DNA from: Acidimicrobiaceae bacterium
GTDB lineage: Bacteria > Actinomycetota > Acidimicrobiia > Acidimicrobiales > UBA8190
Length of the DNA: 59,753 bases
NCBI GenBank assembly: GCA_003151955.1
Contig: PLZB01000005.1
Location: 1 to 59,753, forward strand
Direction: 5' to 3'
Of the stretch, positions 26,819 through 35,079 are shown in pieces (the first letter of the stretch is position 1; every line of letters begins with the position of its first letter). The notes under the pieces were generated by a model. It was not told the DNA's origin, did no database searches, and saw only the letters and a list, made by a program, of their open reading frames with translations. The translations under genes were made by a program, and so were the position numbers.

Positions 26819-27283
26819 ATGGAAGTCAAAGAGCTCGGCCATCTCGTCCTCTACGTCCGGAACCTGGAGCGGTCGGCCGCCTTCTACCGGGAGGTGCTCG
26901 GCTGGCAGCAGATCCTGGGAGCGGAGGAGGGACTCCACTTCCCGGCCGCCGCCTTCCGGTCGGCCTCGAACCGGACCCACCACGAGCTCCTCCTGATCGA
27001 GGTGGGGGAGGGGGCGGCGGCCCAGCCCGCCGGCCGGCGGGTCGGGCTCTACCACTTCGGGCTGAAGGTGGGGGACTCCGACGAGGAGCTCCGCCAGGCC
27101 CTGGCCACGGTGGAGGCGGCCGGAACGAAGGTGGTGGGGACGAGTGACCACACGGTGACCCACAGCCTCTACATCGAGGACCCCGACGGGAACGAGATCG
27201 AGCTCTACATCGACGTTCCCGGGGTGGACTGGGTCAACGACCCCGCCCTCATCGCCGCCCCCATCCGGCCGCTGCGGCTCTGA
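26819..27283 (+). CDS. VOC-fold metalloenzyme (glyoxalase/dioxygenase family)
   Basis: A 154-residue protein, ATG with GGAGGA two bases upstream. Two beta-alpha-beta modules with metal ligands in LGHLVLYV (His), GLYHFGLKV (His) and NEIELYID (Glu), like extradiol dioxygenases. It lies 83 bases after the YafY gene. Confidence 0.88.
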   Translation: MEVKELGHLVLYVRNLERSAAFYREVLGWQQILGAEEGLHFPAAAFRSASNRTHHELLLIEVGEGAAAQPAGRRVGLYHFGLKVGDSDEELRQALATVEAAGTKVVGTSDHTVTHSLYIEDPDGNEIELYIDVPGVDWVNDPALIAAPIRPLRL

Positions 27284-27296
27284 GGCCCGCAGCGGG

Positions 27297-28367
27297 TCAG
27301 GAGCCCGTCGACGTGCCGGGCCAGGGGACGCCGTATTCGGCGGAGAGTTTCTGGATGGCGGCGTCCATGTCGGTCTGGAGCTGGGCCAGGGTGGTCTCGT
27401 TCTGGTCGATCAGCTGCTGGCGTCGGGCCAGGCGGACCTGGTCCATGGCGGCGGCGAGGGGGGCGTCGCACCGTCCGAAGTCCCTGGCGATCTGGGCGTC
27501 GGCCGGGCTGGGGTCCGGTCCGTTGACGTCGCTGGGGATCATTTGCTCGATGGCCGGGACCGGGTAGCCGGCGGCATGGGCACAGGCCAGGGCCTGCTCG
27601 TAGGCCTGGGTAACGGCGGGGTCGGTGGACTGGACGACGGGGGTCGATGCCGTCGGGGAGGGGTCGGAGACCGAGATATCGAATGCTTGGTTCCAGAGCT
27701 TCAGGAGCGGTGCGAACTCGTGGAGGACGGTGTCGATCTCCGAGGCATTGGAGCTCTGCCGACAGGCGGCCAGGGTGCTCTGGTAGGCGGCTGCCTGGGC
27801 CGGGGTCATGGCGGGGAGCGGCGGCGCCGGTGGTCCGAGCGGGGGGACGGTGAAGTGCCCGGAGTCGTAGAGGGGGATGTCGGGGTAAGCGAGATCACCC
27901 ATATAGCCCCGCTGGTCTGGCATGAGAGGCACGAGCTCTCCGGGCTGGGTATAGCCGGCCTGCTGAAGGCAGTCGTTGGTCTTGGTGTCCCAGATGTTGG
28001 ATTTGAACACCCAGAGGGCCTGACCCAGGTTGGAGTTCTCCTCGGCCGAGGTGGCGGTGAAGAGCGAGGGGATGAGGTCGAGGACGGGTGGGGCAGAGGT
28101 TGTAGGAGTGGCGTCAGCGACTCCGCCCGTCCTGTGCTGGGCGGACCGGCCGGAGGTGACGGCGACGGCCAGGGCCACGAGGGCGGCCGCCACGGAGAGG
28201 GTGAGCCCGATCCGGGCGTGTCGGGCCCACCTGTGGTTGGTGGCGGCCCGTACCCCCAGGGTTCCCGCCTCGAGCTGCTCGAGGAGTAGTCGGCGCTGGG
28301 CGGGATCGGGCGGGGGGGTCGTCTGGACCGGATCGGCCCTTCGGATGAGGTCGTCGATGTCGATCAT
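27297..28367 (-). CDS. Membrane-anchored four-cysteine partner of an ECF sigma factor
   Basis: A 356-residue protein whose ATG has GAGG five bases upstream; a GTG at 28373 overlaps the sigma stop. Residues 1-50 are cytoplasmic (DPAQRRLLLEQLEAG), 52-72 a membrane helix, the rest extracytoplasmic with cysteines in DCLQQAGY, LAACRQSS, ALACAHAAG and FGRCDAPL. There is no zinc-type HxxxCxxC anti-sigma motif, so its anti-sigma role is inferred from position only. It is paralogous to the gene at the left edge of the window. No known function for the outer domain. Confidence 0.75.
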   Translation of the reverse strand: MIDIDDLIRRADPVQTTPPPDPAQRRLLLEQLEAGTLGVRAATNHRWARHARIGLTLSVAAALVALAVAVTSGRSAQHRTGGVADATPTTSAPPVLDLIPSLFTATSAEENSNLGQALWVFKSNIWDTKTNDCLQQAGYTQPGELVPLMPDQRGYMGDLAYPDIPLYDSGHFTVPPLGPPAPPLPAMTPAQAAAYQSTLAACRQSSNASEIDTVLHEFAPLLKLWNQAFDISVSDPSPTASTPVVQSTDPAVTQAYEQALACAHAAGYPVPAIEQMIPSDVNGPDPSPADAQIARDFGRCDAPLAAAMDQVRLARRQQLIDQNETTLAQLQTDMDAAIQKLSAEYGVPWPGTSTGS

Positions 28368-28369
28368 GA

Positions 28370-28990
28370 TCACCTCGGGTCGCAGGGGTTCGGAGGGTTG
28401 AGGGGGAGGACGAACAGCGGGTCGACAGCCGGGGAGGGATCGGGCAGCCCGAGCTGGCGGCGGAGCCGGGCCCGGGCCCGGTGGAGGCGGACACCGAGGG
28501 CGTTGGTGGTACAGCCCAGGACGACGGCCGCCTCCCGATGGGTGAGGTCGTCCCAGAGGACGAGCCGGAGGACCTCCCGGTCGGTCTCCGGCAGCCGGTC
28601 CAGTGCCGCCGTCAGCCCGGCCCCGACGGACCCGTCGGTGGGCTCGGGGTCCCCGGTTCCGGCTCCGGGCTCGCCGGCCAGGCGGGTGCCGAGCCGGAGG
28701 TGGCGGAGGGCGGTCCGGCGCTGGGAGTGGAGGAGGTTGCGGGCCACGCCGTAGAGCCAGAGGCGGTCGTCGGGGGGCCCGGGGACGTCGTCGAAGCGGC
28801 GCCAGGCGGTGGCGAAGATGTCGGCGACCAGGTCGGAGGCGTCGGATGTGGACGGGGGGAGCCGGCGGAGGACGTAGGCGGTGATCGGTCCCTGGAGGTC
28901 GTCGTAGAGGCGGACGAAGCGGTCCTTGCGGGCCTCCGGCCCATCGACCGGGGCCGCCTCTGCATCCCTCCCGCCGTCTCGTTCGGTCAT
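28370..28990 (-). CDS. ECF-type RNA polymerase sigma factor
   Basis: A 206-residue sigma factor from ATG 28990 with region 2 (SDASDLVADIFATAWRRFDDVP and LWLYGVARNLLHSQRR) and region 4 (RLPETDREVLRLVLWDDLTHREAA, then TTNALGVRLHRARARLRRQLG). The stop overlaps the possible GTG of its partner, so the pair is translationally coupled. A TGTAAGGAT element about 42 bases upstream could be the -35 of an autoregulated promoter (weak). Confidence 0.92.
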   Translation of the reverse strand: MTERDGGRDAEAAPVDGPEARKDRFVRLYDDLQGPITAYVLRRLPPSTSDASDLVADIFATAWRRFDDVPGPPDDRLWLYGVARNLLHSQRRTALRHLRLGTRLAGEPGAGTGDPEPTDGSVGAGLTAALDRLPETDREVLRLVLWDDLTHREAAVVLGCTTNALGVRLHRARARLRRQLGLPDPSPAVDPLFVLPLNPPNPCDPR

Positions 28991-29041
28991 GACACCTACT
29001 TGTCGGCAGGTGGCCCGATCCTTACACCGCACCGGACGACT

Positions 29042-29425
29042 TCAGTCGAGTTCTGACACTGCTCGGAGCAAGGCTCCTGCCAGTGAGCGGCAGGCTTCAG
29101 GCGGAAGGTCGACCTCCACGTCGCTGCCGGTTCTCAGCGAGAGGGCAAGCACGATCGCTTCTCCGCAACGGCTGACCGAGCAAGACGCTTCCTGATCGGC
29201 CTCGCCGCTTGGGAATGTCACGTCCCAGATCTGTTCGAGATCGTCAACAACCGTCGGGACGTCTCCGGATTCTGCGGAAACGTCGCCGCCCAACTGCACG
29301 GCGAGTCGCTGGCGGGTTTCCTCGAGCTCCTCCTCGGTGAAAGCGCCGTGCTCCGCTTCCCATTCGGCCACACCCTGCAAGCCGTCACGGATGCGTTGTG
29401 CCCTCCTGTACTCCGTGATTCCCAT
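29042..29425 (-). CDS. Orphan protein with antitoxin-type tail motif
   Basis: A 127-residue protein. Its N-terminal RRAQRIRDGLQGVAEWEAEHGAFTEEELEE closely matches the C-terminal toxin-binding part of the VapB-like antitoxin at 19659-19925 (LQRGLAAVGEWETEHGAFTAAEL). It has no DNA-binding domain and no adjacent toxin. The rest, with PTVVDDLEQIWDVTFPSGE and a Cys, is unknown. TAGCGT lies eight bases before its ATG. Confidence 0.7.
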   Translation of the reverse strand: MGITEYRRAQRIRDGLQGVAEWEAEHGAFTEEELEETRQRLAVQLGGDVSAESGDVPTVVDDLEQIWDVTFPSGEADQEASCSVSRCGEAIVLALSLRTGSDVEVDLPPEACRSLAGALLRAVSELD

Positions 29426-29436
29426 GGCGAAAGACG

Positions 29437-30030
29437 CTACAGCTCGCTCCGCTGCCAGCGACCCTCTTCGTCGACGGTGACCTCGACCCAGGTGCCGTTG
29501 GCCAGGGAGGGGATGTCCCGCCAGGTCGACCCGGCCGGTGGGTCCAGGAGGCGGGCCAGGCCGGCCCGGATGGCGAAGCCGTGGGAGACCACGACCAGAA
29601 CGGCCCCGGGTGCCACCGACTCGACGGCGGCGGTCAGACCGGCCACCATCCGGTCGGCCACCTCGGCGGGGGACTCCCCACCGGGCCGGCGGATCTCCTC
29701 CCCGGCGGCCCAGGCCGCGAAGCCGACCGGGTCGGACTCCTCGGCCTCGGCCCGGGTCAGGCCCTGCCAGTTGCCTAGGTCGATCTCCCGGAGGCGGGAG
29801 TCATTGGTGACGGCCAGCCCGGTGGCGGCGGCCAGGGGGGCGGCGGTCCGGGTGGCCCGGCGGAGGTCGCTCGAGACGATGGCAGCCGGGCCCCGGGGGG
29901 CCAGGGCGCCGGCGGCAGCCACGGCCTGGTCGAGACCGACCTCGTCGAGATCGGGGTCGAGCTGGCCCTGGAAGCGGCGCTCGGCGTTGAAGGGGGTCTG
30001 CCCGTGACGGAGGAGGACCAGCCGGGTCAC
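29437..30030 (-). CDS. Histidine phosphatase family protein
   Basis: A 197-residue phosphoglycerate mutase-like enzyme. Catalytic LLRHGQT at the N-terminus, DLRRATRTA, LREIDLGNWQGLT and the second His in VVSHGFAIRAGL. Start GTG 30030 is two bases after the stop of the upstream TerB-like gene. Substrate (for example a phosphorylated sugar or cofactor intermediate) is not determined. Confidence 0.9.
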   Translation of the reverse strand: MTRLVLLRHGQTPFNAERRFQGQLDPDLDEVGLDQAVAAAGALAPRGPAAIVSSDLRRATRTAAPLAAATGLAVTNDSRLREIDLGNWQGLTRAEAEESDPVGFAAWAAGEEIRRPGGESPAEVADRMVAGLTAAVESVAPGAVLVVVSHGFAIRAGLARLLDPPAGSTWRDIPSLANGTWVEVTVDEEGRWQRSEL

Positions 30031-30032
30031 GG

Positions 30033-30464
30033 TCAGGCCAGGGCCTCGCCGATCCGGGCCACCAGGGCGGACTCGGCCTCGGTGGAGCCCCCGGCCTCGG
30101 CCATGGCCCGGCAGTAGCCGACGGTGGCGGCCCGGAGCGAGGGCGTCACGATTCGGGAGGCGGCGTCGACCAGGAACCGGTCGGAGTCCTCGGGGGTTCT
30201 CAGGTTCCGGACCCCGGCGATGGCGGTGGGGAGGTACTGGAGGATGGAGAAGGCCTTCTCGTCCCAGTCGGCATGGTCGACGTCGAACTGCTCGAGGGCG
30301 TCGAGCTCCCCCTGGGCCACCCGGCGGTCGGCGTAGACGGTGAGGACGAGGAGGTCGATCACCGCGGCGTGCTCGGCGGTGTCGTCGGTGTGGGAACGGG
30401 CCCGCTTGAGGGTGTCGTGGAATCGGGCCAGCGGCACGGCCGCACTCTCCTCTGGGGTCGTCAC
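30033..30464 (-). CDS. TerB-like protein of unknown function
   Basis: A 143-residue helical protein from GTG 30464. LVLTVYADRRVAQGELDALEQF resembles the first TerB repeat (acidic, possibly metal-binding). Coupled with the histidine phosphatase gene. The family assignment is weak. Confidence 0.6.
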   Translation of the reverse strand: MTTPEESAAVPLARFHDTLKRARSHTDDTAEHAAVIDLLVLTVYADRRVAQGELDALEQFDVDHADWDEKAFSILQYLPTAIAGVRNLRTPEDSDRFLVDAASRIVTPSLRAATVGYCRAMAEAGGSTEAESALVARIGEALA

Positions 30465-30565
30465 CGGACCGGGCCGGCGTGCCGGGATCGTACCGTCCCG
30501 GGGGCGGTGCCCGGCGGCCTGCCCGGGGGTGGTGTACAAACTCGACCGTGTCCGGAGATCCCCCC

Positions 30566-31228
30566 ATGCTCGAGCTCCGGTCGGTGACGAAGCACTACCG
30601 GCAGGGCGGTGAGGTGGTGGCCGCCCTCGACGGGGTCGACCTCAGGATCGGGGCCGGGGAGTTCGTGGCCCTGGTGGGACCCTCGGGGTCGGGGAAGTCG
30701 ACCCTCCTCCACCTGGCCGGGGGGATCGACCGGCCCGACGCCGGGGAGGTCCTGGTCGGGGGGGTCGACCTGGCCGGCCTGGGAGCGGCGGGCCGGGCCC
30801 GGCTCCGGCGGCGGCGGATCGGGTTCGTCTTCCAGTTCTTCGCCCTCCTGCCCACCCTGACCGTCCAGGAGAACGTCGAGCTCCCCCTCACCTTCGAGGG
30901 GGACCGGGCCGCCCCGGCCCGGGCCTCCGAGCTGCTCGAGCGGGTCGGGCTGGGGGGGAAGGCCGGCCGTTACCCCGGGGAGCTCTCCGGGGGGGAGATG
31001 CAGCGGGTGGCCATGGCCCGGGCCCTGGTGGCCGGGGCCCCGCTCATCCTGGCCGACGAGCCGACCGGGAACCTCGACTCGGCCACCGGGACCGACGTCC
31101 TCGACCTCCTGGCCGAGCAGGTTCGGGCCGCGGGGGCCACCCTCCTCCTGGTCACCCACGACGAGGCCGCCTCGGGCCGGGCCGACCGGGTCCTCTCCCT
31201 CCGGGACGGACAGCTCGGGGGCCTGTGA
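30566..31228 (+). CDS. ABC transporter ATP-binding protein (LolD/MacB type)
   Basis: A 220-residue ATPase. Walker A GPSGSGKST, Q-loop FQFFALLPTLTVQEN, signature LSGGEMQR, Walker B ILADEPTGNLD, H-loop LVTHD. The subclass works with FtsX-type permeases in lipoprotein or peptide handling rather than import. ATG 30566 has GGAG eight bases upstream; the GTG at 30548 is an alternative. It overlaps the permease start. Confidence 0.94.
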   Translation: MLELRSVTKHYRQGGEVVAALDGVDLRIGAGEFVALVGPSGSGKSTLLHLAGGIDRPDAGEVLVGGVDLAGLGAAGRARLRRRRIGFVFQFFALLPTLTVQENVELPLTFEGDRAAPARASELLERVGLGGKAGRYPGELSGGEMQRVAMARALVAGAPLILADEPTGNLDSATGTDVLDLLAEQVRAAGATLLLVTHDEAASGRADRVLSLRDGQLGGL

Positions 31229-33744
31229 GGACCCTCCGACTCCTGAACCTCCGCCGGCTGGCCCGGATCCGGATCCGGACGGTGGTCGCCGTGGTCGCCG
31301 TGGCCGCCGGGAGCTCCCTGGCCCTCTCGGTGGTGGTGGTCACCTCCAGCCTCTCCGCCTCCCTGGACCGGTTCGGCCGGGAGCTGGCCGGCCCGGCCCC
31401 CCTCCGGGTGGTGGGGGCCACCACCTCGGGGGGGCTCGACGCCGGTGTCCTCGGGTCGGTGACGGCCACACCGGGGGTGGCCCTGGCCGTGCCGGTGGTC
31501 CAGGCCGTGACGGTGGCCCACGGGGCCGGGGGTCGGGTCCTGAACGTCGTGGTCCTCGGGGTCGACTGCCGGTCCGCCGTCCTCCTCGGGGCCACGTCGT
31601 GTCCCTTCTCCCCGGGGACGGAGGCGCCGGGGGGGCTGGTCCTCGTGGCTCCGGCCCTGGAGCGTCGTCTGGGGTCCACCCCGCTGCTCCAGACCGACAC
31701 CGGGGCGGTCTCGGTGGCCGGGGCCGGGAGCCTCGGGGCCCTGGGCCGGATCGACAACGGGGCGGTGGTGGTCATGGACCTCGGCCGGGCCCAGGCCCTC
31801 TTCGACCGGGCCGGACGGCTCGACACCATCTACGTGACCCCGACACCGGGGACCTCGCTGTCCGGGCTCCGGACCCGGCTGGAGCGGGCCGTCGGTCCCT
31901 GGAACGGTGTCCTCGGGGCCGGGGAGGCCCCTCCGGCCGTGGCCCTGGCCACCGGGGCCTTCATCCCGCTCCTGACCCTCCTGGCCGTGCTGGCCTCGGG
32001 GATCGCGGCCGTCCTCGTCTACAACGTCGTGGCCCTCTCCCTGGAGGAGCGCCGGCGGGAGCTCGCCATCGTGGCCGCCGTGGGCGCCCCCCCGGGCGTC
32101 CTGGTCCTCGGTCCCCTCCTCGAGGCGGGCGTCCTCGGGGCCGTCGGCGGGCTGCTCGGGACCGCCGGGGGGACGGTCCTGGCCGGCCCGGTGGTGGGCT
32201 CCCTCAGCACCTTCACCCTCCAGTTCGTCGGCGTCCCCGTCACCGTCGAGGCGACCTGGCAGACGGCCCTGACCGGCCTGGCCGTCGGGGCCGCCATCGG
32301 GCTGGTGGCCGCGGCCCGACCGGTCCGTCGGGCCCTGGCCACCGATGTCGCCGCCGAGCTCTCGGGACGGGACCTCCGGGCCCGGAGCTCGGCCCGGTCG
32401 ACGGTGGGGACGGCGCTGGTCGTCTCGGCCCTGGCCGGGGCCGGGCTCCTGGTCGGCTGGCTGGGGGGGCGTCACGGATCGCTGGCCCCCTGGCAGCCCG
32501 ACCTGGCCCTCGGTGGGTTCCTGGTCGCCACCCTGGCCGTGGTGGTGGCGGTGGGGTCCTGGACTCCGGTGGTCCTCCGGCTCCTGCTCCGGAACCGACC
32601 CCGTCGGGGGCTCCTCGATCTCGGCGTCGCCAACCTGGTCCGGGAGCCGGGACGGACCGGGGTGATGGCGGTGGCGGTGGCGGCCACCGTGGCCCTGGCC
32701 CTCGTCACGGCCAGCTACAACCGGTCGGTGACCGGGAACATCGCCTCCAGCGTCCGGCACACCTCCGGGCCGGCCACCGTCGACGTCTCCACCGTGGCCG
32801 GCCTGGCCGGCTACAACAGCGACGCCCGGGTCCCGGCCACCGCGCTCGACGCCCTGGCCCGGCTCGAGGGGGTGGCCGGGGTGGGGATCTTCCAGTCCGT
32901 CCTGACCGGGCACCAGGCCGGAAGGCTCACCCTGGTCCAGACGGCCGACCACATCGGGACCAGCCCCCCCCTCCTCGAGGGCCGGGCCGACGACGCCGCC
33001 TTCGGCCGGGGCCAGGTCATGGTCGGAGCCGGCCTGGCCCGCCGGGACCATCTCCACCCCGGGGGCACCGCCGAGATCGACACCCCCACCGGCTACGTCC
33101 CGGTCACCGTCCAGGGCATCTGGGACGACGGCAATGTCGGCGGGGACAACGTCACCATGCCCCTGACCCTGGAGCGGCGACTCTTCGGGGCCCAGCTCCC
33201 GGAGGGGGCCCAGCTCGATCTGGCCCCGGGCCAGGACCCGGCCACGGTGGCGGCCCGGGCCCGGGCCGCCGAGCTCGACCCCTTCCTCGTCTACTCCACC
33301 CCCACCCGGCAGCTGGCCACCGACGACGCCTCGGTGTCGGCCCAGCTCCAGCCCTTCTGGGCCCTCCAGCGGGCCCTCCTCCTCGTCGCCTTCGTGAGCG
33401 TCCTGTCCACCCTCCTTCTGGTCGGCGCCCAGCGCCGCCGGGAGTTCGGGCTCCTGGCCGCCGTCGGCCTCACCCCCGGGGAGCTCTTCGCCCTGGTGGT
33501 GGCCGAGGCGGTTTCGGTGGGCCTGGTGGGGGCCGTCCTCGGCATCGCCATGGGGACCGTCCTCCTGGCCGCCCTCCTCCAGATCACCCCCCTCTTCGTC
33601 GGCTTCCACAACCCCTACGTCCTCGACCTCGGCTCCCTCGTCGTCGCTCTCCCCCTGGCCGTGGCCGCAGCGGCGGCGGCCTCGCTCTGGCCGGCCCGGC
33701 GGGCGGCCCGGCTCCCGATCCTCGAAGCCCTCCACCACGAATGA
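31225..33744 (+). CDS. FtsX-type ABC permease
   Basis: An 839-residue permease with two FtsX-type halves: helix clusters after about residue 230 (FIPLLTLLAVLASGIAAVLVYNVV; VLGAVGGLLGTAGGTVLAG) and in the last 150 residues (LLLVAFVSVLSTLLLVGAQRRREFGLLAAVGLTP), separated by large periplasmic-side regions. GTG start overlaps the ATPase stop (GTGA). Together they form a MacB/LolCDE-like transmembrane machine; the client is unknown. Confidence 0.92.
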   Translation: MRTLRLLNLRRLARIRIRTVVAVVAVAAGSSLALSVVVVTSSLSASLDRFGRELAGPAPLRVVGATTSGGLDAGVLGSVTATPGVALAVPVVQAVTVAHGAGGRVLNVVVLGVDCRSAVLLGATSCPFSPGTEAPGGLVLVAPALERRLGSTPLLQTDTGAVSVAGAGSLGALGRIDNGAVVVMDLGRAQALFDRAGRLDTIYVTPTPGTSLSGLRTRLERAVGPWNGVLGAGEAPPAVALATGAFIPLLTLLAVLASGIAAVLVYNVVALSLEERRRELAIVAAVGAPPGVLVLGPLLEAGVLGAVGGLLGTAGGTVLAGPVVGSLSTFTLQFVGVPVTVEATWQTALTGLAVGAAIGLVAAARPVRRALATDVAAELSGRDLRARSSARSTVGTALVVSALAGAGLLVGWLGGRHGSLAPWQPDLALGGFLVATLAVVVAVGSWTPVVLRLLLRNRPRRGLLDLGVANLVREPGRTGVMAVAVAATVALALVTASYNRSVTGNIASSVRHTSGPATVDVSTVAGLAGYNSDARVPATALDALARLEGVAGVGIFQSVLTGHQAGRLTLVQTADHIGTSPPLLEGRADDAAFGRGQVMVGAGLARRDHLHPGGTAEIDTPTGYVPVTVQGIWDDGNVGGDNVTMPLTLERRLFGAQLPEGAQLDLAPGQDPATVAARARAAELDPFLVYSTPTRQLATDDASVSAQLQPFWALQRALLLVAFVSVLSTLLLVGAQRRREFGLLAAVGLTPGELFALVVAEAVSVGLVGAVLGIAMGTVLLAALLQITPLFVGFHNPYVLDLGSLVVALPLAVAAAAAASLWPARRAARLPILEALHHE

Positions 33745-33757
33745 GAGGCTGGGCCCG

Positions 33758-34630
33758 GTGACCTACCCCCCCGAGATCGGCATCGTGGACGGCATGCTCG
33801 GCTTCCCCCGGGCCGACCCCGTCCGGAACTACGACTTCCTCCAGCCCCAGCTCCGGGACGCCGGCAGCGCGGCCATGGCCTTCCCGGCCGGCTACATGTT
33901 CACCGACGTCCCCAACCGGCTCGAGGAGGGGGAGGACCCGGTGGCGGTCACCCTGGCCGCCATGGACCGGACCGGCATCGCCCTGGGACTCGTCGGCCTG
34001 GGACCGACGTCGGCCGAGCGGGCCCTCACCGACCACCCCGACCGGTTCGCCGCCACCCTGGAGGTCGATCCCAACGACATCACCGGGGCCGTCCGCCGCA
34101 TCCGGGAGGCCCACGACCAGTGGGCGATCAAGGCCGTCACCAGCTTCCCGGCCGGCTGCAACCCACAGGTCCCCGTGAGCGACCGGCGGTACTACCCGAT
34201 CTACCAGACCTGCGTCGACCTCGACATCCCCGCCGTCGTGAACGCCGGGATCGCCGGTCCCCGGGTCCCCTCGGCCTGCCAGGACGTCATGCACTTCGAC
34301 CAGGTCTGCTACGACTTCCCCGAGCTCCGACTGGTCATGCGCCACGGGGCCGAGCCCTGGGCCGACCTGGCCGTCAAGCTCATGCTCAAGTGGCCCGGCC
34401 TCTTCTACATGACGAGCGCCTTCGCCCCCAAGTACTACCCCCGGGAGGTCCTCGACTACGCCAACACCCGGGGATCGGCCAAGGTCATCTACGCCGGCTA
34501 CTACCCCATGGGCCTGACCCTGGACCGGATCGTGGCCGAGCTGGCCGACCTCCCCCTCCGGGACAACGTCTGGGCCCGGTTCCTCCGGGAGAACGCCCTC
34601 GAGGTCTTCAAGCTCGAGCCGGGCGGCTGA
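33758..34630 (+). CDS. Amidohydrolase-fold protein with degenerate metal site
   Basis: A 290-residue protein of the amidohydrolase_2 type common in actinobacteria: IVDGMLGFPR at the N-terminus, GYMFTDVPN, HDQWAIKAVTSFPAG, MRHGAEPW. The usual His-x-His start is absent (IVDGMLG) and the late Asp position reads IYAGYYP, so a normal catalytic metal centre is not evident. It follows the permease by 13 bases. Confidence 0.8.
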   Translation: MTYPPEIGIVDGMLGFPRADPVRNYDFLQPQLRDAGSAAMAFPAGYMFTDVPNRLEEGEDPVAVTLAAMDRTGIALGLVGLGPTSAERALTDHPDRFAATLEVDPNDITGAVRRIREAHDQWAIKAVTSFPAGCNPQVPVSDRRYYPIYQTCVDLDIPAVVNAGIAGPRVPSACQDVMHFDQVCYDFPELRLVMRHGAEPWADLAVKLMLKWPGLFYMTSAFAPKYYPREVLDYANTRGSAKVIYAGYYPMGLTLDRIVAELADLPLRDNVWARFLRENALEVFKLEPGG

Positions 34631-34638
34631 CCACGGAC

Positions 34639-34654
34639 GCTCCTCCGGAGGAGC
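34639..34654. terminator. Palindromic hairpin between convergent genes
   Basis: A perfect 16-bp palindrome (8-base arms GCTCCTCC/GGAGGAGC) nine bases after the amidohydrolase stop and 30 bases from the stop of the convergent hypothetical gene. Probably a bidirectional terminator. Confidence 0.55.
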
Positions 34655-34684
34655 CGGTGGGACTGGGAGGGCCTCAGGCGCAGC

Positions 34685-35008
34685 TCAGCCCGGCAGCAGG
34701 CTCTGCTCGAGTCGGCACAGTTGGCTGTACTCGGAGTGCTCGGCCTGGCTGAAGTTGCCCCTGATCATCCGGGCCCGGTTCAAGGCGTCAAGGCGCTCCC
34801 GGAGCGGCTCCAACGCGAAGGGCTGAACTCCCATCTCATTCATCTTGTCCTCGGCCCACCACGGCCGGAGCGCGGTCGGAATCGGAGCAGGAAAGCTCTC
34901 GATCCCGCTCTCGACGAGATCAGGATGTCGAGCCTCGAAGGCCCGACCGGTGGCGGTGTTCGGAGTGAACACCGAGACGCTTACATACCCCTCTTGAATC
35001 GGCCGCAT
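34685..35008 (-). CDS. Hypothetical protein
   Basis: About 107 residues from ATG 35008 with a G-rich stretch upstream. Features: VSVSVFTPNTATGRAFEARHPD and a Leu/Arg-rich C-terminus (LEPLRERLDALNRARMIRG). No family recognised. Confidence 0.55.
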   Translation of the reverse strand: MRPIQEGYVSVSVFTPNTATGRAFEARHPDLVESGIESFPAPIPTALRPWWAEDKMNEMGVQPFALEPLRERLDALNRARMIRGNFSQAEHSEYSQLCRLEQSLLPG

Positions 35009-35079
35009 GCCCCCCCCTCCCAGTCCAACCCTGCTCAGGGCTGGAGCATCGCTTCCTTGCGCAGAGGAACAGCGGGTTT

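Noticed and set aside
30970..33738. A 922-residue minus-strand open frame opposite the permease
   Set aside because: His/Arg/Gly-rich without hydrophobic segments; the permease frame has all membrane helices.
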